Source: Clostridia bacterium
GTDB lineage: Bacteria; Bacillota; Clostridia; Monoglobales; Monoglobaceae
NCBI GenBank assembly: GCA_017436245.1
Contig: JAFSDN010000100.1
Span: 1 to 46,678 of the forward strand
DNA: 46,678 bases
Direction: 5' to 3'
Both the position numbers and the translations under genes were made by a program. This document shows, piece by piece, positions 1 to 10,088 of this stretch. Under the pieces are notes generated by a model. It searched no databases and was not told where the DNA came from. It was given only the letters and a program-made list of their open reading frames with translations. Numbering within the stretch: the stretch's first letter is position 1; each line of letters starts with the position of its first letter.

Positions 1-3000
1 ATGATTGTACTTAATAACCAGACACGGGAATCTGCCCATAGTAATAGCAACCACATAATCCTTATTCAGCTCAAGGTCGCTGACAGGAACCATGTTTTCC
101 AGAATTTCCCTGCCGCCATTGTAGTCATATACAATTATAGCATTGCCCGGCACTTTGATATAGTCATAATAAGTCAAGCCGCCATCGTTATATTCAATCT
201 TGATAAATCCATCAAACTTATCAACTACCTTACCATAAACACAGCGGTTATCAAAATTGATTTTGTCAATGGACGCAAAGGGTGCATCTTTTGAAACCCT
301 TGCCGAAATTCCGTTCCTTACCGCTTTGAGATCATTGTAACACTCAAAGGTTAATTCAGAAACATAGTTTTGGTCATCTGCTCTGACACGAACAGCATCA
401 CCCTTTTGAAGATTATCCACACGGGCTTTAAGAATTGAGTTTTCTGCAAGGGCTCTTTCCTTGACAAAATATGTCTGGGAACTGTTTGAATTTATAAAAT
501 TCAAATTATAAACTTGTTCTTCGTCCTCATTGAGACTCACCTCAAGACTATCGAAAATCAAAGGTTTGGTTGTTGCCTGGTCAGCAGACTTACCATGCCA
601 TATTATATAATTTGCAATATTATTTTCAGAACCAACCGAATAAATATCTGCATTGAATATGGTTGATTGTGAGTTTGGATCCGGTGCCACAAACTGTTCC
701 GAATACACAAGGGAATCATAGTTATCCTTTTCCCAGATGGTGAATATTCCCTGATCGTCCGCATATGGAATAATTATTTTGGTATCATTATTCACGTAAA
801 TCGAACTATACTGGAAGCATTGAACACGGCTTACTCCGTTATCGGTAATTCGCTTGATTATATCATTGGAATCATTTGTTCCCGAAAGATGTGTGTCAAG
901 CATATTAATCTCGCCCAAAGAATTGGTTTTGTATCTGACAAGTGTTGCCGTGCCAACATTTTTAAGGCCGGCAAACACACCCTTTCCGTTCAAAGTTTCA
1001 TCAAATGTTTTGCACATTACACCGTCAATAACAACGTTCTCTGCAAGGGAAATGTTAACAGCATTGTTACCCTTGGTAAACACGCGAATTTCCTGTGTGT
1101 TGTCAAATGCACCTTTGGCTTCTGTTCTGTATCCGAGAATAACAGCAACATTACCTTCAAGCTCCTTTGCAAGCTCAAATGTTACAATCTCACCAAAGCT
1201 ATTAATATAAAACTCTGCAGAAAGTCCCACATTAATATCCTGTTCACATTCAGGCGAAATTCCATACTCCACACCATTTATCACAACCGCATCCTTGGTT
1301 TTGTACGAAACCTTGCCCATAACATTACTGTTTTCAATCAGACATCTGACGTATTTTCTTCCGCTGACGTTTTTTGAAGCATAAACCGTCAAAAGACTTC
1401 CCTCTTTAATCTTTAAAGGCGATGAAGCCCTGTCACCGTTAAAAACATATACATCATTCTTATTTTCATTCAAATCATAGCTGTTACCGCTGAGCATATC
1501 CGTAACAGCCAGGGTTTTGGAATTTATGCTCTGTATAATTATATTCCTGTACTGTTCAATCAAAACAACATCTATTCCGTCATTGTTATCAATATGAGTA
1601 ATCTTTCCTCTGAAGATTCCGCTGTCAAGAATGCTGCTTAGCGATGCATCAACCGCCTTGTTGTTGTATATAAACCTGGTATTTTCCGAAAAACGCAGTT
1701 CACGTTCCTTGCCGTCAGGCGTGCTGTATCTGAGTGCGTTTTCCGTAAAAGAAGAAATCTCCACGCCTTTTGCGGTGTCATATTCTGTCTTTTTCAGGTT
1801 TTCAACAGGTCGGATGTAAAGAATGGTTCGTACTCCGTCATCTTCCTTATAGAAAAAGTTTGTTTTATAACCAAGCAACGCAGATGCAGGTGATTCGCCA
1901 ACCTTATAGGTCTTGCCGTCAATAATCACCACTCCGCCGTCGCTTGTTCCCTCAGGAATATCAAGGCCGGTGTGGTAGTTTGCCGAAACAATCCCGACTC
2001 CCTTGTTTATTCCATGTGTTTTAAAAAGAATACCTGTCTCATTTCTGTATTCAATATCACCATTGCTTGAAATTGTTTCAATATCAAGATAATCAGCATT
2101 CAGGAAGTTATATACAAGTGCCGCCATTGCTCCCCGGCGAAGATATTCCTCCGAATTAATTCCCGAAAGGAGTCGTTCCTGTGTTGCAATCGCCAGATAA
2201 CCGCCCGGGTATCCGCCTTTGAATTCTGCAATTGTTTTGTAACCCAACGCACGGACGCACATAACCATTGCATCTGTTAATGTTATATATTGATACGGAT
2301 TGAAACATTTATCCTCAGGAACAGAAACAACTCCCTGCTCCGCAAGATAAGCTACTGCATTAAATACTTCCTCATTCTTTTCATACGCAACATCTGCAAA
2401 AATCTGCTCCGTTGCGGCATATGTGCCGTCATTCAGAATACGGAACATAACCTGAGCAAATTCAGCCCTTGAAACACCAAACTCAGGCTCATATATGCCG
2501 TCATCAAAGCCCTCCAGAAGTCCCAATGAATAAAGAGTATAAATATCATTTTCATACTTATTACCCTCTATATCAGAAAAAACTCTGTCCTCGGTATATA
2601 TGGCAACATCACCCTGAGAGAATCCACTTTCCAGAAACACCGCTCTGAAAAGGTTTGACACCAATGTTTCATTGGTCACATAAACGTCATGAACACCCTT
2701 AACTGTATGTGCAAGGTCAGCATAAAGCTCAACAGGCGTGTTCCAACCGGAATTTAATGTTGTTACCGATGCCACAGGCGTTCCCTTTGGGTCGTCCAGC
2801 CTTACGGTAACAGTACCTCCGGCATAGTCGGCGGCAGTTGCCGCATATACAGAAACGCCAATTGCACCCGTCTTTCCAAAATCAACATTCTTGAACAAAA
2901 TATATTGATTCGTCTTAACATTCGCAACAAAGCCGGCAGGATTTGAGGTGTTCATGCTGTTTGCGTTTACAATTTCGTCATAGTGAGTCATTTCGAGGCC

Positions 3001-3096
3001 GGTATATGGATTATGACTGCTTTCTGCCATTGTAACCGTTGAACCAAAGCAAGTAAAAATTATTGCAAAAACCAAAACCATAGCCGTTTTCTTCAT
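1..3096 (-). CDS. Secreted S-layer-homology (SLH) domain protein with N-terminal CBM6-like domain (3' part outside window)
   Basis: Open on the minus strand from ATG at 3096 to the window edge (1032 codons, no stop), so the C-terminus is missing. An AAAGGTGAGG ribosome site lies about 8 nt upstream. Residues 1-24 form a signal peptide (MKKTAMV..., cut near TMA). Residues about 35-155 look like a CBM6-type beta-sandwich as in the neighbouring surface proteins. Residues about 170-290 hold two recognisable SLH repeats (F-S-D-I and F-A-D-V starts, FGVSRAEFAQVM core) and a shorter third one to about residue 340. SLH repeats bind secondary cell-wall polymers, so the protein is probably wall-anchored. 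The remaining ~690 residues are beta-rich and I do not recognise them. It is the last visible gene of the minus-strand glycan locus, 68 nt after the LamG gene. SLH placement at the N-terminal side, after a CBM, is less common than C-terminal SLH. Function beyond anchoring is inferred. Confidence 0.85.
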   Translation of the reverse strand, partial: MKKTAMVLVFAIIFTCFGSTVTMAESSHNPYTGLEMTHYDEIVNANSMNTSNPAGFVANVKTNQYILFKNVDFGKTGAIGVSVYAATAADYAGGTVTVRLDDPKGTPVASVTTLNSGWNTPVELYADLAHTVKGVHDVYVTNETLVSNLFRAVFLESGFSQGDVAIYTEDRVFSDIEGNKYENDIYTLYSLGLLEGFDDGIYEPEFGVSRAEFAQVMFRILNDGTYAATEQIFADVAYEKNEEVFNAVAYLAEQGVVSVPEDKCFNPYQYITLTDAMVMCVRALGYKTIAEFKGGYPGGYLAIATQERLLSGINSEEYLRRGAMAALVYNFLNADYLDIETISSNGDIEYRNETGILFKTHGINKGVGIVSANYHTGLDIPEGTSDGGVVIIDGKTYKVGESPASALLGYKTNFFYKEDDGVRTILYIRPVENLKKTEYDTAKGVEISSFTENALRYSTPDGKERELRFSENTRFIYNNKAVDASLSSILDSGIFRGKITHIDNNDGIDVVLIEQYRNIIIQSINSKTLAVTDMLSGNSYDLNENKNDVYVFNGDRASSPLKIKEGSLLTVYASKNVSGRKYVRCLIENSNVMGKVSYKTKDAVVINGVEYGISPECEQDINVGLSAEFYINSFGEIVTFELAKELEGNVAVILGYRTEAKGAFDNTQEIRVFTKGNNAVNISLAENVVIDGVMCKTFDETLNGKGVFAGLKNVGTATLVRYKTNSLGEINMLDTHLSGTNDSNDIIKRITDNGVSRVQCFQYSSIYVNNDTKIIIPYADDQGIFTIWEKDNYDSLVYSEQFVAPDPNSQSTIFNADIYSVGSENNIANYIIWHGKSADQATTKPLIFDSLEVSLNEDEEQVYNLNFINSNSSQTYFVKERALAENSILKARVDNLQKGDAVRVRADDQNYVSELTFECYNDLKAVRNGISARVSKDAPFASIDKINFDNRCVYGKVVDKFDGFIKIEYNDGGLTYYDYIKVPGNAIIVYDYNGGREILENMVPVSDLELNKDYVVAITMGRFPCLVIKYNH

Positions 3097-3142
3097 CACT
3101 AAGCCTCACCTTTCTTTCGATTATATTTTCTTTCAGCCTAAA

Positions 3143-3159
3143 GGGGGCAAACAGCCCCC
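3143..3159 (-). terminator. GC-rich hairpin between the LamG gene and the SLH gene
   Basis: A perfect 6-bp G/C stem (GGGGGC/GCCCCC) with a 5-nt loop sits just after the stop at 3165. On the minus strand it is followed only by TTT, so it may be a weak terminator or a processing/stabilising hairpin that lowers expression of the SLH gene rather than ending the transcript. Confidence 0.5.
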
Positions 3160-3164
3160 ACCTT

Positions 3165-5721
3165 TCATTCACCAAATATCAAAACCACATTTTCACCCGG
3201 TTCCATTGTATAACCGCTAACCACGGTGGAAATAGTTGTTTCTTCGTCTTTGCCCATGTCAAACAAACCTTTTTCCACAACATATCCGCTTTCATCGGTC
3301 AAAACAGTATACTGTATTCCATTTTGAGCCTCGCCCGTGGCATTTGCAACATCAAATGTAACATCAAAATCGGTAATGCCACTCAAATCATACAGATACG
3401 CTCCGTTCTTTTTGTATGTAACACGGGCGACGGACACACCGTATACTTCATCTGCCACAGGAATTGACTGAACAAACTCACCATCTGCAATAATCGGGGT
3501 GCTTCCGTCCAGAAACTTCAATTCCGGATTGGCAGACAACTGATAAGACGGTTGGCCAACAGTTGGCTCTTCGGGATACAACAGAACTTTGTTTTGCTGT
3601 TTATAATATTCAACATCCGCAATTTCAACGGTCCTTCCGGTATATGTTGTGAGAGCAAAATTTTCAGGAATAACCGTGGATGGGAGCAAGCTCCTTTCGG
3701 GATTATATACTATGACGCCAAATGTGTCAAAGTGACGGGGTGAAGGCAAGCTCCATCCCCGAATCAACATTCATAATCGGTGCCAAAGTTGTTCCGTCCC
3801 AGATAAACAGCTTCACCTTGCTGTTTTCAACAGGGGTCAGGCCTGTGAGTTCAACCTCAACGGGCGTATCACCTGTGTTGGCAGATGCCGCAACAGAACC
3901 TATTTCGTTGTTGATTGCAGCCTTCACCAGCTTACTGCCCTCATAATATGCAAGAACAGCTATGGGACTGATTGCAGCACTTGTGCCGTTTCCGATTTTG
4001 AAGCTTGCTGTTACCTTGGTTGTATTTTCATTCATTGAACCAAGGATATTTTCACCGTCAGAGAATTTCAGGTTAGCCAGTGAAACGCTGTTTACGTCAG
4101 CCTGCCAAAGCGCCTTTGATTCATTATAAGACGCCTTGATTGTGTCTGCATCACGAGCCACATTCCAAACATCAAGTGTACCAAGGCTTCCACGGAACCA
4201 CCAGTTACCGTTTCCACGACCTGTAACAAATGTATATGTATTGTCTTCAAGCAAATAATTCACTTCGTCACCTGTGCTGTAACCTATATCTCCGCCCATC
4301 TGAACACCGTTGAGATAAACACGGGCACGCCATACCTTTGCTGTTTTGTCATACTTTCTTGTTATTGCAAGATGATTCCATGTTGGATATTCTGCTTTGT
4401 AATCAACAGCACTCACGCTTGTACCACTGCTTGACTGGTTTCCATAGGGTCTGAAATAGAGAGAACCGCTGTTGTCCATAATACGTAATGTGTTGGTTGT
4501 CTCAACATCCGATGCCCCTGTAATTCTCAAAAGGTTGCCTATGGTTGTTGAATCATTATGTTCCCAACTGAACCATGTTTCAATTGTCAGCTCATCCTCG
4601 CCCATCATTGATGGATCTGTCATATATACCGAGCCAATTGGTGTCTGATTATCCTTATTGCTGAAGCGCATATATCTGCGTTCACCGTAGGGAGTATTTT
4701 CCACCACCAGCTCAGGCTTTGCATTACTGCTTGAAGATGTGTTGGGGAAGCTGAAGTTTGTTGTGTTGCCCTCAATTGCATTTCTCAGACCCCATTTGTT
4801 TTCCTTGTTTTTCAGATAGACATAATTCGAATCAGTATAATCGCTCAAATCCAACTGCATAACATGACCATCAATTTCGTTCAGCCAATTGCTCTGCTCT
4901 GCACGGAAGTTTGCATCAACCGTAGCGGCTGTTAAAGCATAATCATAAACCTTAAAGCTACCGATGTTTCCGTGGAACCATTTTTGATATTCAGTTGATT
5001 TGCTTGGGTCAAGGTTATAACCAATCATCATAAAGAAGTTTTCATCTTCCTGAGTTTTGAGGCTGTCCTGTCTCCATTGCTGATTCAACTGAACACCGTT
5101 TATATACTGTGTGGTTGTCCATTCTGTTTTTGCCGCATTATATTCACGTGTCAGAACATAATGAATCCACTTGTTTGCATAAACCTTATGTAACCAGTTT
5201 GTCGTAGCCCCTGTTCCCCATGCATCACCGTTTAACGTTGTACCAGCATCACCGTTACCAAACACCTTGAGCTGCATTGACTGCTTGAAAGCACTCTGGT
5301 CACCATTTGTAATATTGAAAACATTTCCGTGATTCCAGTTGTTGCTTGCAATCACAGGGTTCCATTTGAACCAAGCTTCAATTGTCAGGTTGTTTGGAGA
5401 TTCGAAAATATCATCTTCAACCTTCAGGTAACCCATGTTTCTTGTTGTTCCTGTGCTTGCATCCGAAATCTGAAGAGATTTCACTTCTTTACCGTTTATT
5501 GTTTCTGTAACAAGTCCGGGAGTGTTTGTAACAGTAACAACTGATGTATTTCCAGCAACACCGTTCATAATCCGGTTTGTAGTGTCTGCTGTTCCGTCAT
5601 AGTCCTCAAAGTACAGGTCAAAAACCGGTTCTCCTGTGGCAGCAGATACTCCCATATTTGGTACAGCAACCATACCGATAACCATTACCATTGTTAACAT
5701 AATTGAAAATAACCGTTTCAT
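3165..5721 (-). CDS. Secreted double-LamG protein, reading frame shifted +1 at a CTT TGA C site (possible programmed frameshift or indel)
   Basis: ATG at 5721 follows AAAAAGGAG by 7 nt. The first frame (664 aa, stop 3727-3729) has a signal peptide (1-28), two LamG/concanavalin-like jellyroll domains (about 30-275 and 285-545; both show L-T-I-E-x-W-F, YINGVQ or YLNGVQ, and a closing G-S-F/L-x-V strand) and a beta module ending KLFIWDGT (about 545-650). The +1 frame then continues without stop for 187 codons: an SbsA-like Ig domain (VIVYNPERS ... ENFALTTYTG) and a second copy of the same end module (closing GENVVLIFGE). A product joined at the CTT would be about 851 aa. The downstream part has no signal peptide and no ribosome site at its own first ATG (3770), so it is not an independent gene. 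Whether this is an indel, a pseudogene or real recoding is open. No catalytic residues are recognised; a glycan-binding surface role is inferred. Confidence 0.75.
3726..3732 (-). other. CTTTGAC frameshift-like heptamer at the internal stop of the LamG gene
   Basis: Reading the minus strand, the stop of the first frame is preceded by CTT and followed by C, giving CTT TGA C, the exact heptamer at which release-factor-2 genes shift +1. A slip here joins ...FTPSL to DTFGVIVYN. The Shine-Dalgarno-like stimulator found just upstream in prfB is not present; the bases before it are CACCCCGTCA. A CCCC run at 3737-3740 offers an alternative explanation, a one-base insertion. Confidence 0.45.
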
Positions 5722-5779
5722 TTTTTTGCTCCTTTTTATAAAAATTTTTATATAAAATAATTAATCCAAACAGAAAAAG

Positions 5780-8113
5780 CTATTCACACTTCATCGTGAT
5801 TGGTAGCGCAAAAACCGGGAAATATCCACCGCTGTCTGTTTTATCCATAATAATCAACTTTGCTGTATCACCTGACTCCACTGTGTGTTTCTCAAGCAAA
5901 AGAGTTATTCCTCCTGTCACAGAGGAAACCTCCTCTAATTTCGATGCCTTCAGTCTTCCATCAGCACCAAACAGCATCAATGCACAAGATACCTTTTCCC
6001 CTGACGGAATATCAATACTCGCATCAACACGTGTTGCACCGGCCGACAATGCTCCAATACTTGTGCTTGTGGGTACATTGGCGTTTGGCTTTTGAATAAG
6101 CGTAAGAACATCATTTCCAACAAACGCTCTGTTTTCTTCACTCACTGCACCAATAACCGAAAGCGAATAATTAATTCCGGGGAGTAAGTGTTCCATAAGT
6201 TCAAGGGTTACGGTATTGTTTTCTTCATCATAACTGCTATACTCCACGTTGACCGTATACTCACCCGTTTCGTCACTCAAAACATACTCTGCATTTTCCA
6301 GACTGTTTTCGTCCATGGCACAACTGAACTGGAGGTCAAGGCTGTCCGCCCCCTTCTCCACCACACGGTTTGTCTCTCCAATAAGTATCGGAACATTTAC
6401 ACGAGAAACCTTAACAGATGTAATTGCAAAGCCACAGCTGCCGCAATGACTTTCCTCGGTTGGGTAAACATGTGCCAGCATAACCTTGCCAATATCGGCA
6501 TAGTTCAGATTGTTTGCCGAGCCAAATCTTCTGTATTCATCGGAGCCCATATCTGTGTATAAATCAAAGCTATAAAGGCCATCATCCCCCGGAGCTACAA
6601 CAACCTTAATATAACTGAAGCCATCCTCTGCCGGTGTTGAGGACGCCACACCGCCTCCAAAGTTTATTTTTTCGGAAATATCACCGAATTCTGACGTATA
6701 CTTGCCTTCGATGCTGTAAAACCTGAGACATTTCCTTGCAGGACCGCTTCCTGCATCATACGGATTGTCCGGAACATATCCTTTTACGCCAAGCTCTATG
6801 GAAATTGCTTCCTTCCTTAAATCAGGCTCAATATCGTATATCATCATGGTGTCAGTTTTAACTGTATTTGAAACACCTGCAATATACTTGTCGCCGTCTT
6901 CTGTTTCAAGAACAACAAAGTTTGAGTTGCTTCCCGTCACATTGTCGCTGATATACACAATTCCTTTATCCATGGGCGGCGGTGTCCCCACTTCATATTC
7001 CTCACCCGAAAAATCCTCTTCAAAGAGAACATTTGACTCACTGGTGAACTTAATATTTGCCAATTCATGATAGTAGCCCAGTGTTGAAGCAAGACCTGCA
7101 CCTATGTTTATCCAGTAATCCTGATCGTTCTCAAGACCGCTGTAATTGACATAAACCTTCTTTGTGTATTCCTCTTCACCTGCTGTAATCTCCACATCGG
7201 GCAATGTTTTTCCTTCCGCATCTGTGAAGGTTATATTGTCGATTGTGTCCTTGTCGACAAAATTATCAAAAATAAGCTCTATTGTTCCATAAAGGGGAAT
7301 CCGTGTATCCGCTGAAGGCTTTGAAGAAACAAGATTCATTTCTTCAGTGCAATCCAAATACGTAATATAAGCCTCATCGTACAGTTCCTTCACTTCATTG
7401 CTGTCCAATGCCCGGTCATAAGCCTTGAAACCGCTGATGTCACCCTTGAAGGTCAATCCCGCTCCCACTCCGCCTATTGTGAGATAATATGACGAGTTTT
7501 CGATTAATTCACCCGTTTTTTTCAATGTACCAATGGATTTGCCGTTGATATAAGCCGCACCAATCCATTCTCCGTCAGCAAACCTTCGGGTAAAGGCAAG
7601 ATGACTCCAACCGTCAACGCTCAGAGTGTCATATATTCTTGAACCGCCCAACTGCTTTCCAAACACCTTTGCATTCAGCGTAGTGCCCGAAAGCATAATC
7701 TGCATTGACTCTGTGACTCCGTCAGTTATCATCAGCAACGTATCCGCACCGCCTCCTGCTCCGTCCGGCTTCACCCACATTTCATAGGTCAAATCAGTTC
7801 CTGCAGTAAGTGCCGCATCCTCAACCTTGACAAACACACCCGGACGCTTATTGTCCGACGTATTAAATTCAAGATGGTTCTCTGTTTCACCTGTCATTAT
7901 CATTCTTGAGCCAAGTGCCGGAGCACTTCCCGGGATGCTGATTACAGCCGTGGTTGACGAACCGGCATTTGTTATTCCGGCTTTTTGAGACGGAACATAG
8001 CCCGAAACATCCAAATCAAAAACCGGGTTTGAGCTTGATGCCGAAACGGGCATTACGCACAGAATTTGAAAAATAATTGCCGCCGACAGAAAAAGCCCGA
8101 TAATTCTTCTCAT
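5780..8113 (-). CDS. Secreted LamG / Ig-like multidomain protein
   Basis: I place the start at 8113 (MRRIIGLF, 777 aa), 7 nt after GGGAGG; an in-frame ATG at 8119 is too close to that site. Residues 1-25 are a signal peptide ending in VSAS. Order of domains: LamG/jellyroll (about 30-240, with LTYEMWVKP, WSHLAFTRR, YINGKSIG and FKAYDRALD), SbsA-type Ig-like domain (about 255-360), a jellyroll-like segment starting VLFEEDFSGE (about 365-570), a second Ig-like domain (about 575-680) and a C-terminal beta module ending KLIIMDK (about 685-777). The same end module occurs twice in the downstream LamG gene, so both belong to one family. No catalytic motif is recognised. Gap to the solute-binding protein gene is 50 nt and to the next gene 58 nt, consistent with one operon. 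Likely an extracellular carbohydrate-binding protein. Confidence 0.82.
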   Translation of the reverse strand: MRRIIGLFLSAAIIFQILCVMPVSASSSNPVFDLDVSGYVPSQKAGITNAGSSTTAVISIPGSAPALGSRMIMTGETENHLEFNTSDNKRPGVFVKVEDAALTAGTDLTYEMWVKPDGAGGGADTLLMITDGVTESMQIMLSGTTLNAKVFGKQLGGSRIYDTLSVDGWSHLAFTRRFADGEWIGAAYINGKSIGTLKKTGELIENSSYYLTIGGVGAGLTFKGDISGFKAYDRALDSNEVKELYDEAYITYLDCTEEMNLVSSKPSADTRIPLYGTIELIFDNFVDKDTIDNITFTDAEGKTLPDVEITAGEEEYTKKVYVNYSGLENDQDYWINIGAGLASTLGYYHELANIKFTSESNVLFEEDFSGEEYEVGTPPPMDKGIVYISDNVTGSNSNFVVLETEDGDKYIAGVSNTVKTDTMMIYDIEPDLRKEAISIELGVKGYVPDNPYDAGSGPARKCLRFYSIEGKYTSEFGDISEKINFGGGVASSTPAEDGFSYIKVVVAPGDDGLYSFDLYTDMGSDEYRRFGSANNLNYADIGKVMLAHVYPTEESHCGSCGFAITSVKVSRVNVPILIGETNRVVEKGADSLDLQFSCAMDENSLENAEYVLSDETGEYTVNVEYSSYDEENNTVTLELMEHLLPGINYSLSVIGAVSEENRAFVGNDVLTLIQKPNANVPTSTSIGALSAGATRVDASIDIPSGEKVSCALMLFGADGRLKASKLEEVSSVTGGITLLLEKHTVESGDTAKLIIMDKTDSGGYFPVFALPITMKCE

Positions 8114-8163
8114 TAACATACCTCCCTTTTGTAATATTAATCTGCAGAACAACTCAAAAACAA

Positions 8164-10029
8164 TTATTTTTTAGTCTTCACATGCTCGTCAATATTTCCA
8201 ATATAATCCTTGTTAATCTGATTTCTCCACACATCATTGGCTTCAGCAAGAGCCTCATCATTCAAGCCATTACGTCTGCCTGTTTCAACCATTTTATTGT
8301 AAAATGCTTCAAACTCCCGGTCATTCTTCGCCGTCAGAATCTTGGTTAAATCTTCTTCAAAGGATGTACGTGCGCTCCAGAAACGAGCAATTTCATCCAC
8401 ATAGTTTGTAAGAGTCCAGATTGCAGGGTCAATTCCCTGAATTCTTGTGGCAGGATTATATGTTCCTGTGGAGTAATAATAGTTCATTCTGGTCAGGTTG
8501 GGAACAAAATCATAAACATAAATGGGATCCCATCTGTTTTCACCCATAGGGTATCCCGGCCACTGCTTGTTCATCAGACCATAGTTAAGCACAGAGTCAT
8601 TTGCCTCACCGTATACAGCCTGAGCTTCCAGTTCTTTATTGGTGAATCGTCTGCCCTTGTCTGTTTCTTCAAAGAGACCTGCACTCTTGGGTCCCCATGC
8701 AGCCAGCTTCTGTCCCACATCGGTCAGCATGAAGTCAAAATATCTGAGAATTTGCGCCATGTCTTCTTCCTCTATGCGATTTTTCAGAAATCCGTAGCCA
8801 TAGCCGCCTGCAAACTGATTTGCGATAAGCATAAACTTGTTCTCATTGTTGGGAATATTGATATTTACCTTGCGGTACTTATATCCTTTTGCATTTTTGT
8901 TGAGTGTATCAGTATCAGGAGCAGTTGAGCCATAGAGTATTGCATACAAACCATTTGCACACTTTTCTTCAAACATTGCTCTGTTATCCACCAAAGAATC
9001 CTGTGAAATCACATCTTCACGAACAAGCTCTGTTATATCCTGGAGCACTTCCTTAAACAAAGGCTTATCATACATATATTCAATTTTTTCCGTTTCCACA
9101 TCATAATAGGTAAAATAGCTGTTTCCTGAATATCCGTACAAGCCTCCTGTTAAATAATACAGAAGATCCCAGTTATCAGAGCCCGAAAGCGCATAGGTTG
9201 CATAAACTTCACGGTTTCCTTCTTTCAGATTAAGCGCCTTTATATCACGAAGGAACTGATAAAACTCCTCCTTTGAGCTGAAGGATGCATTCAGGATTTC
9301 TTCTTCGGTAAACCCACCATTTTGTTCAAATTTGCTTATAAGCTCATCCTGAGTAAATGCCTCAGGCTTAAGTTTTTTCAAAATATCATCACGGACAAGA
9401 ACTGATGTACCGTGAGATACAGGGTTTTTGCGTCGCATAATAAGCTCAGGGTCCATATCCGGATACATATACTCAATTGGAGCATTCAGATATAATTCAT
9501 ATATTTTCCCGTCTTCACGGTTGCTCTTCATGAAATCGCCCTTTTCCATAAGCGCATGAAGGTTGGGCATATATTTGGGGATGAGCTCTGTCAAATCATA
9601 AAGCATATCTTCCGCAATCAAATCCTCAAGAACATTACCCTGGCATCCCATCACAACATCAGGCCACGTGTCTGAAGCGATTATTTTTGCAATTTTTGCA
9701 TCCTGCATATCGCCGCCGTTGTCATATGAATCCTCCGCAAATTTCACGCCTGTCACACGGGCAATCTCATCAGTAACAACATCATTATTTGCAATTTCGT
9801 TACGTTTGAGGGAATATGAGCCCGCACCGTACCACATTGTGAGTTCAAGCTTTTTCCCTGTCCAGTCAGGCATTTCTGACGAATCTGAATATTTTGCCGC
9901 TTCTTCATTCACCTTGTAGTCAACATCAGTAAAGTTACCTGAACCTTTGTTGCCTGCATCATCTCCACAGCCGGCAAGGCTTGACACAGCAAAGATTAAT
10001 ACAAAAATCAACGCCAATGCTTTTTTCAT
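8164..10029 (-). CDS. Extracellular solute-binding lipoprotein of a carbohydrate ABC transporter
   Basis: Start is ATG at 10029 (621 aa), 9 nt after AGGAG; an in-frame TTG three codons earlier overlaps that spacing. The N-terminus is a lipoprotein signal: hydrophobic stretch then lipobox L-A-G-C with Cys21 as lipidation site, followed by a G/D/N-rich linker. The mature part has the features of the large (over 500 aa) Firmicutes family of oligosaccharide-binding proteins: the LTMWYGAGSY first strand, a V-V-M-G-C-Q-G segment, and a tryptophan-rich C-terminal half. It is anchored on the outer face of the membrane and would hand sugars to an ABC permease, but no permease or ATPase gene is in the window. 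Its position between the beta-helix and LamG genes suggests it collects the oligomers they release. The ligand cannot be read from sequence. Confidence 0.9.
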   Translation of the reverse strand: MKKALALIFVLIFAVSSLAGCGDDAGNKGSGNFTDVDYKVNEEAAKYSDSSEMPDWTGKKLELTMWYGAGSYSLKRNEIANNDVVTDEIARVTGVKFAEDSYDNGGDMQDAKIAKIIASDTWPDVVMGCQGNVLEDLIAEDMLYDLTELIPKYMPNLHALMEKGDFMKSNREDGKIYELYLNAPIEYMYPDMDPELIMRRKNPVSHGTSVLVRDDILKKLKPEAFTQDELISKFEQNGGFTEEEILNASFSSKEEFYQFLRDIKALNLKEGNREVYATYALSGSDNWDLLYYLTGGLYGYSGNSYFTYYDVETEKIEYMYDKPLFKEVLQDITELVREDVISQDSLVDNRAMFEEKCANGLYAILYGSTAPDTDTLNKNAKGYKYRKVNINIPNNENKFMLIANQFAGGYGYGFLKNRIEEEDMAQILRYFDFMLTDVGQKLAAWGPKSAGLFEETDKGRRFTNKELEAQAVYGEANDSVLNYGLMNKQWPGYPMGENRWDPIYVYDFVPNLTRMNYYYSTGTYNPATRIQGIDPAIWTLTNYVDEIARFWSARTSFEEDLTKILTAKNDREFEAFYNKMVETGRRNGLNDEALAEANDVWRNQINKDYIGNIDEHVKTKK

Positions 10030-10088
10030 ATTTTTCAACTCCTAAATATATATTTTTTATTATTTCTCTGATATAACGAATGTGTCCA

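Noticed and set aside
820..1377. Plus-strand open frame of 185 codons opposite the SLH gene
   Set aside because: Antisense shadow of a long minus-strand gene with clear domains; no ribosome site and no recognisable protein family.
3165..3770. Independent 201-codon gene on the minus strand
   Set aside because: No ribosome site or signal peptide, starts inside the LamG gene in another frame, and its domains continue that protein; treated as the downstream part of a frameshifted gene.
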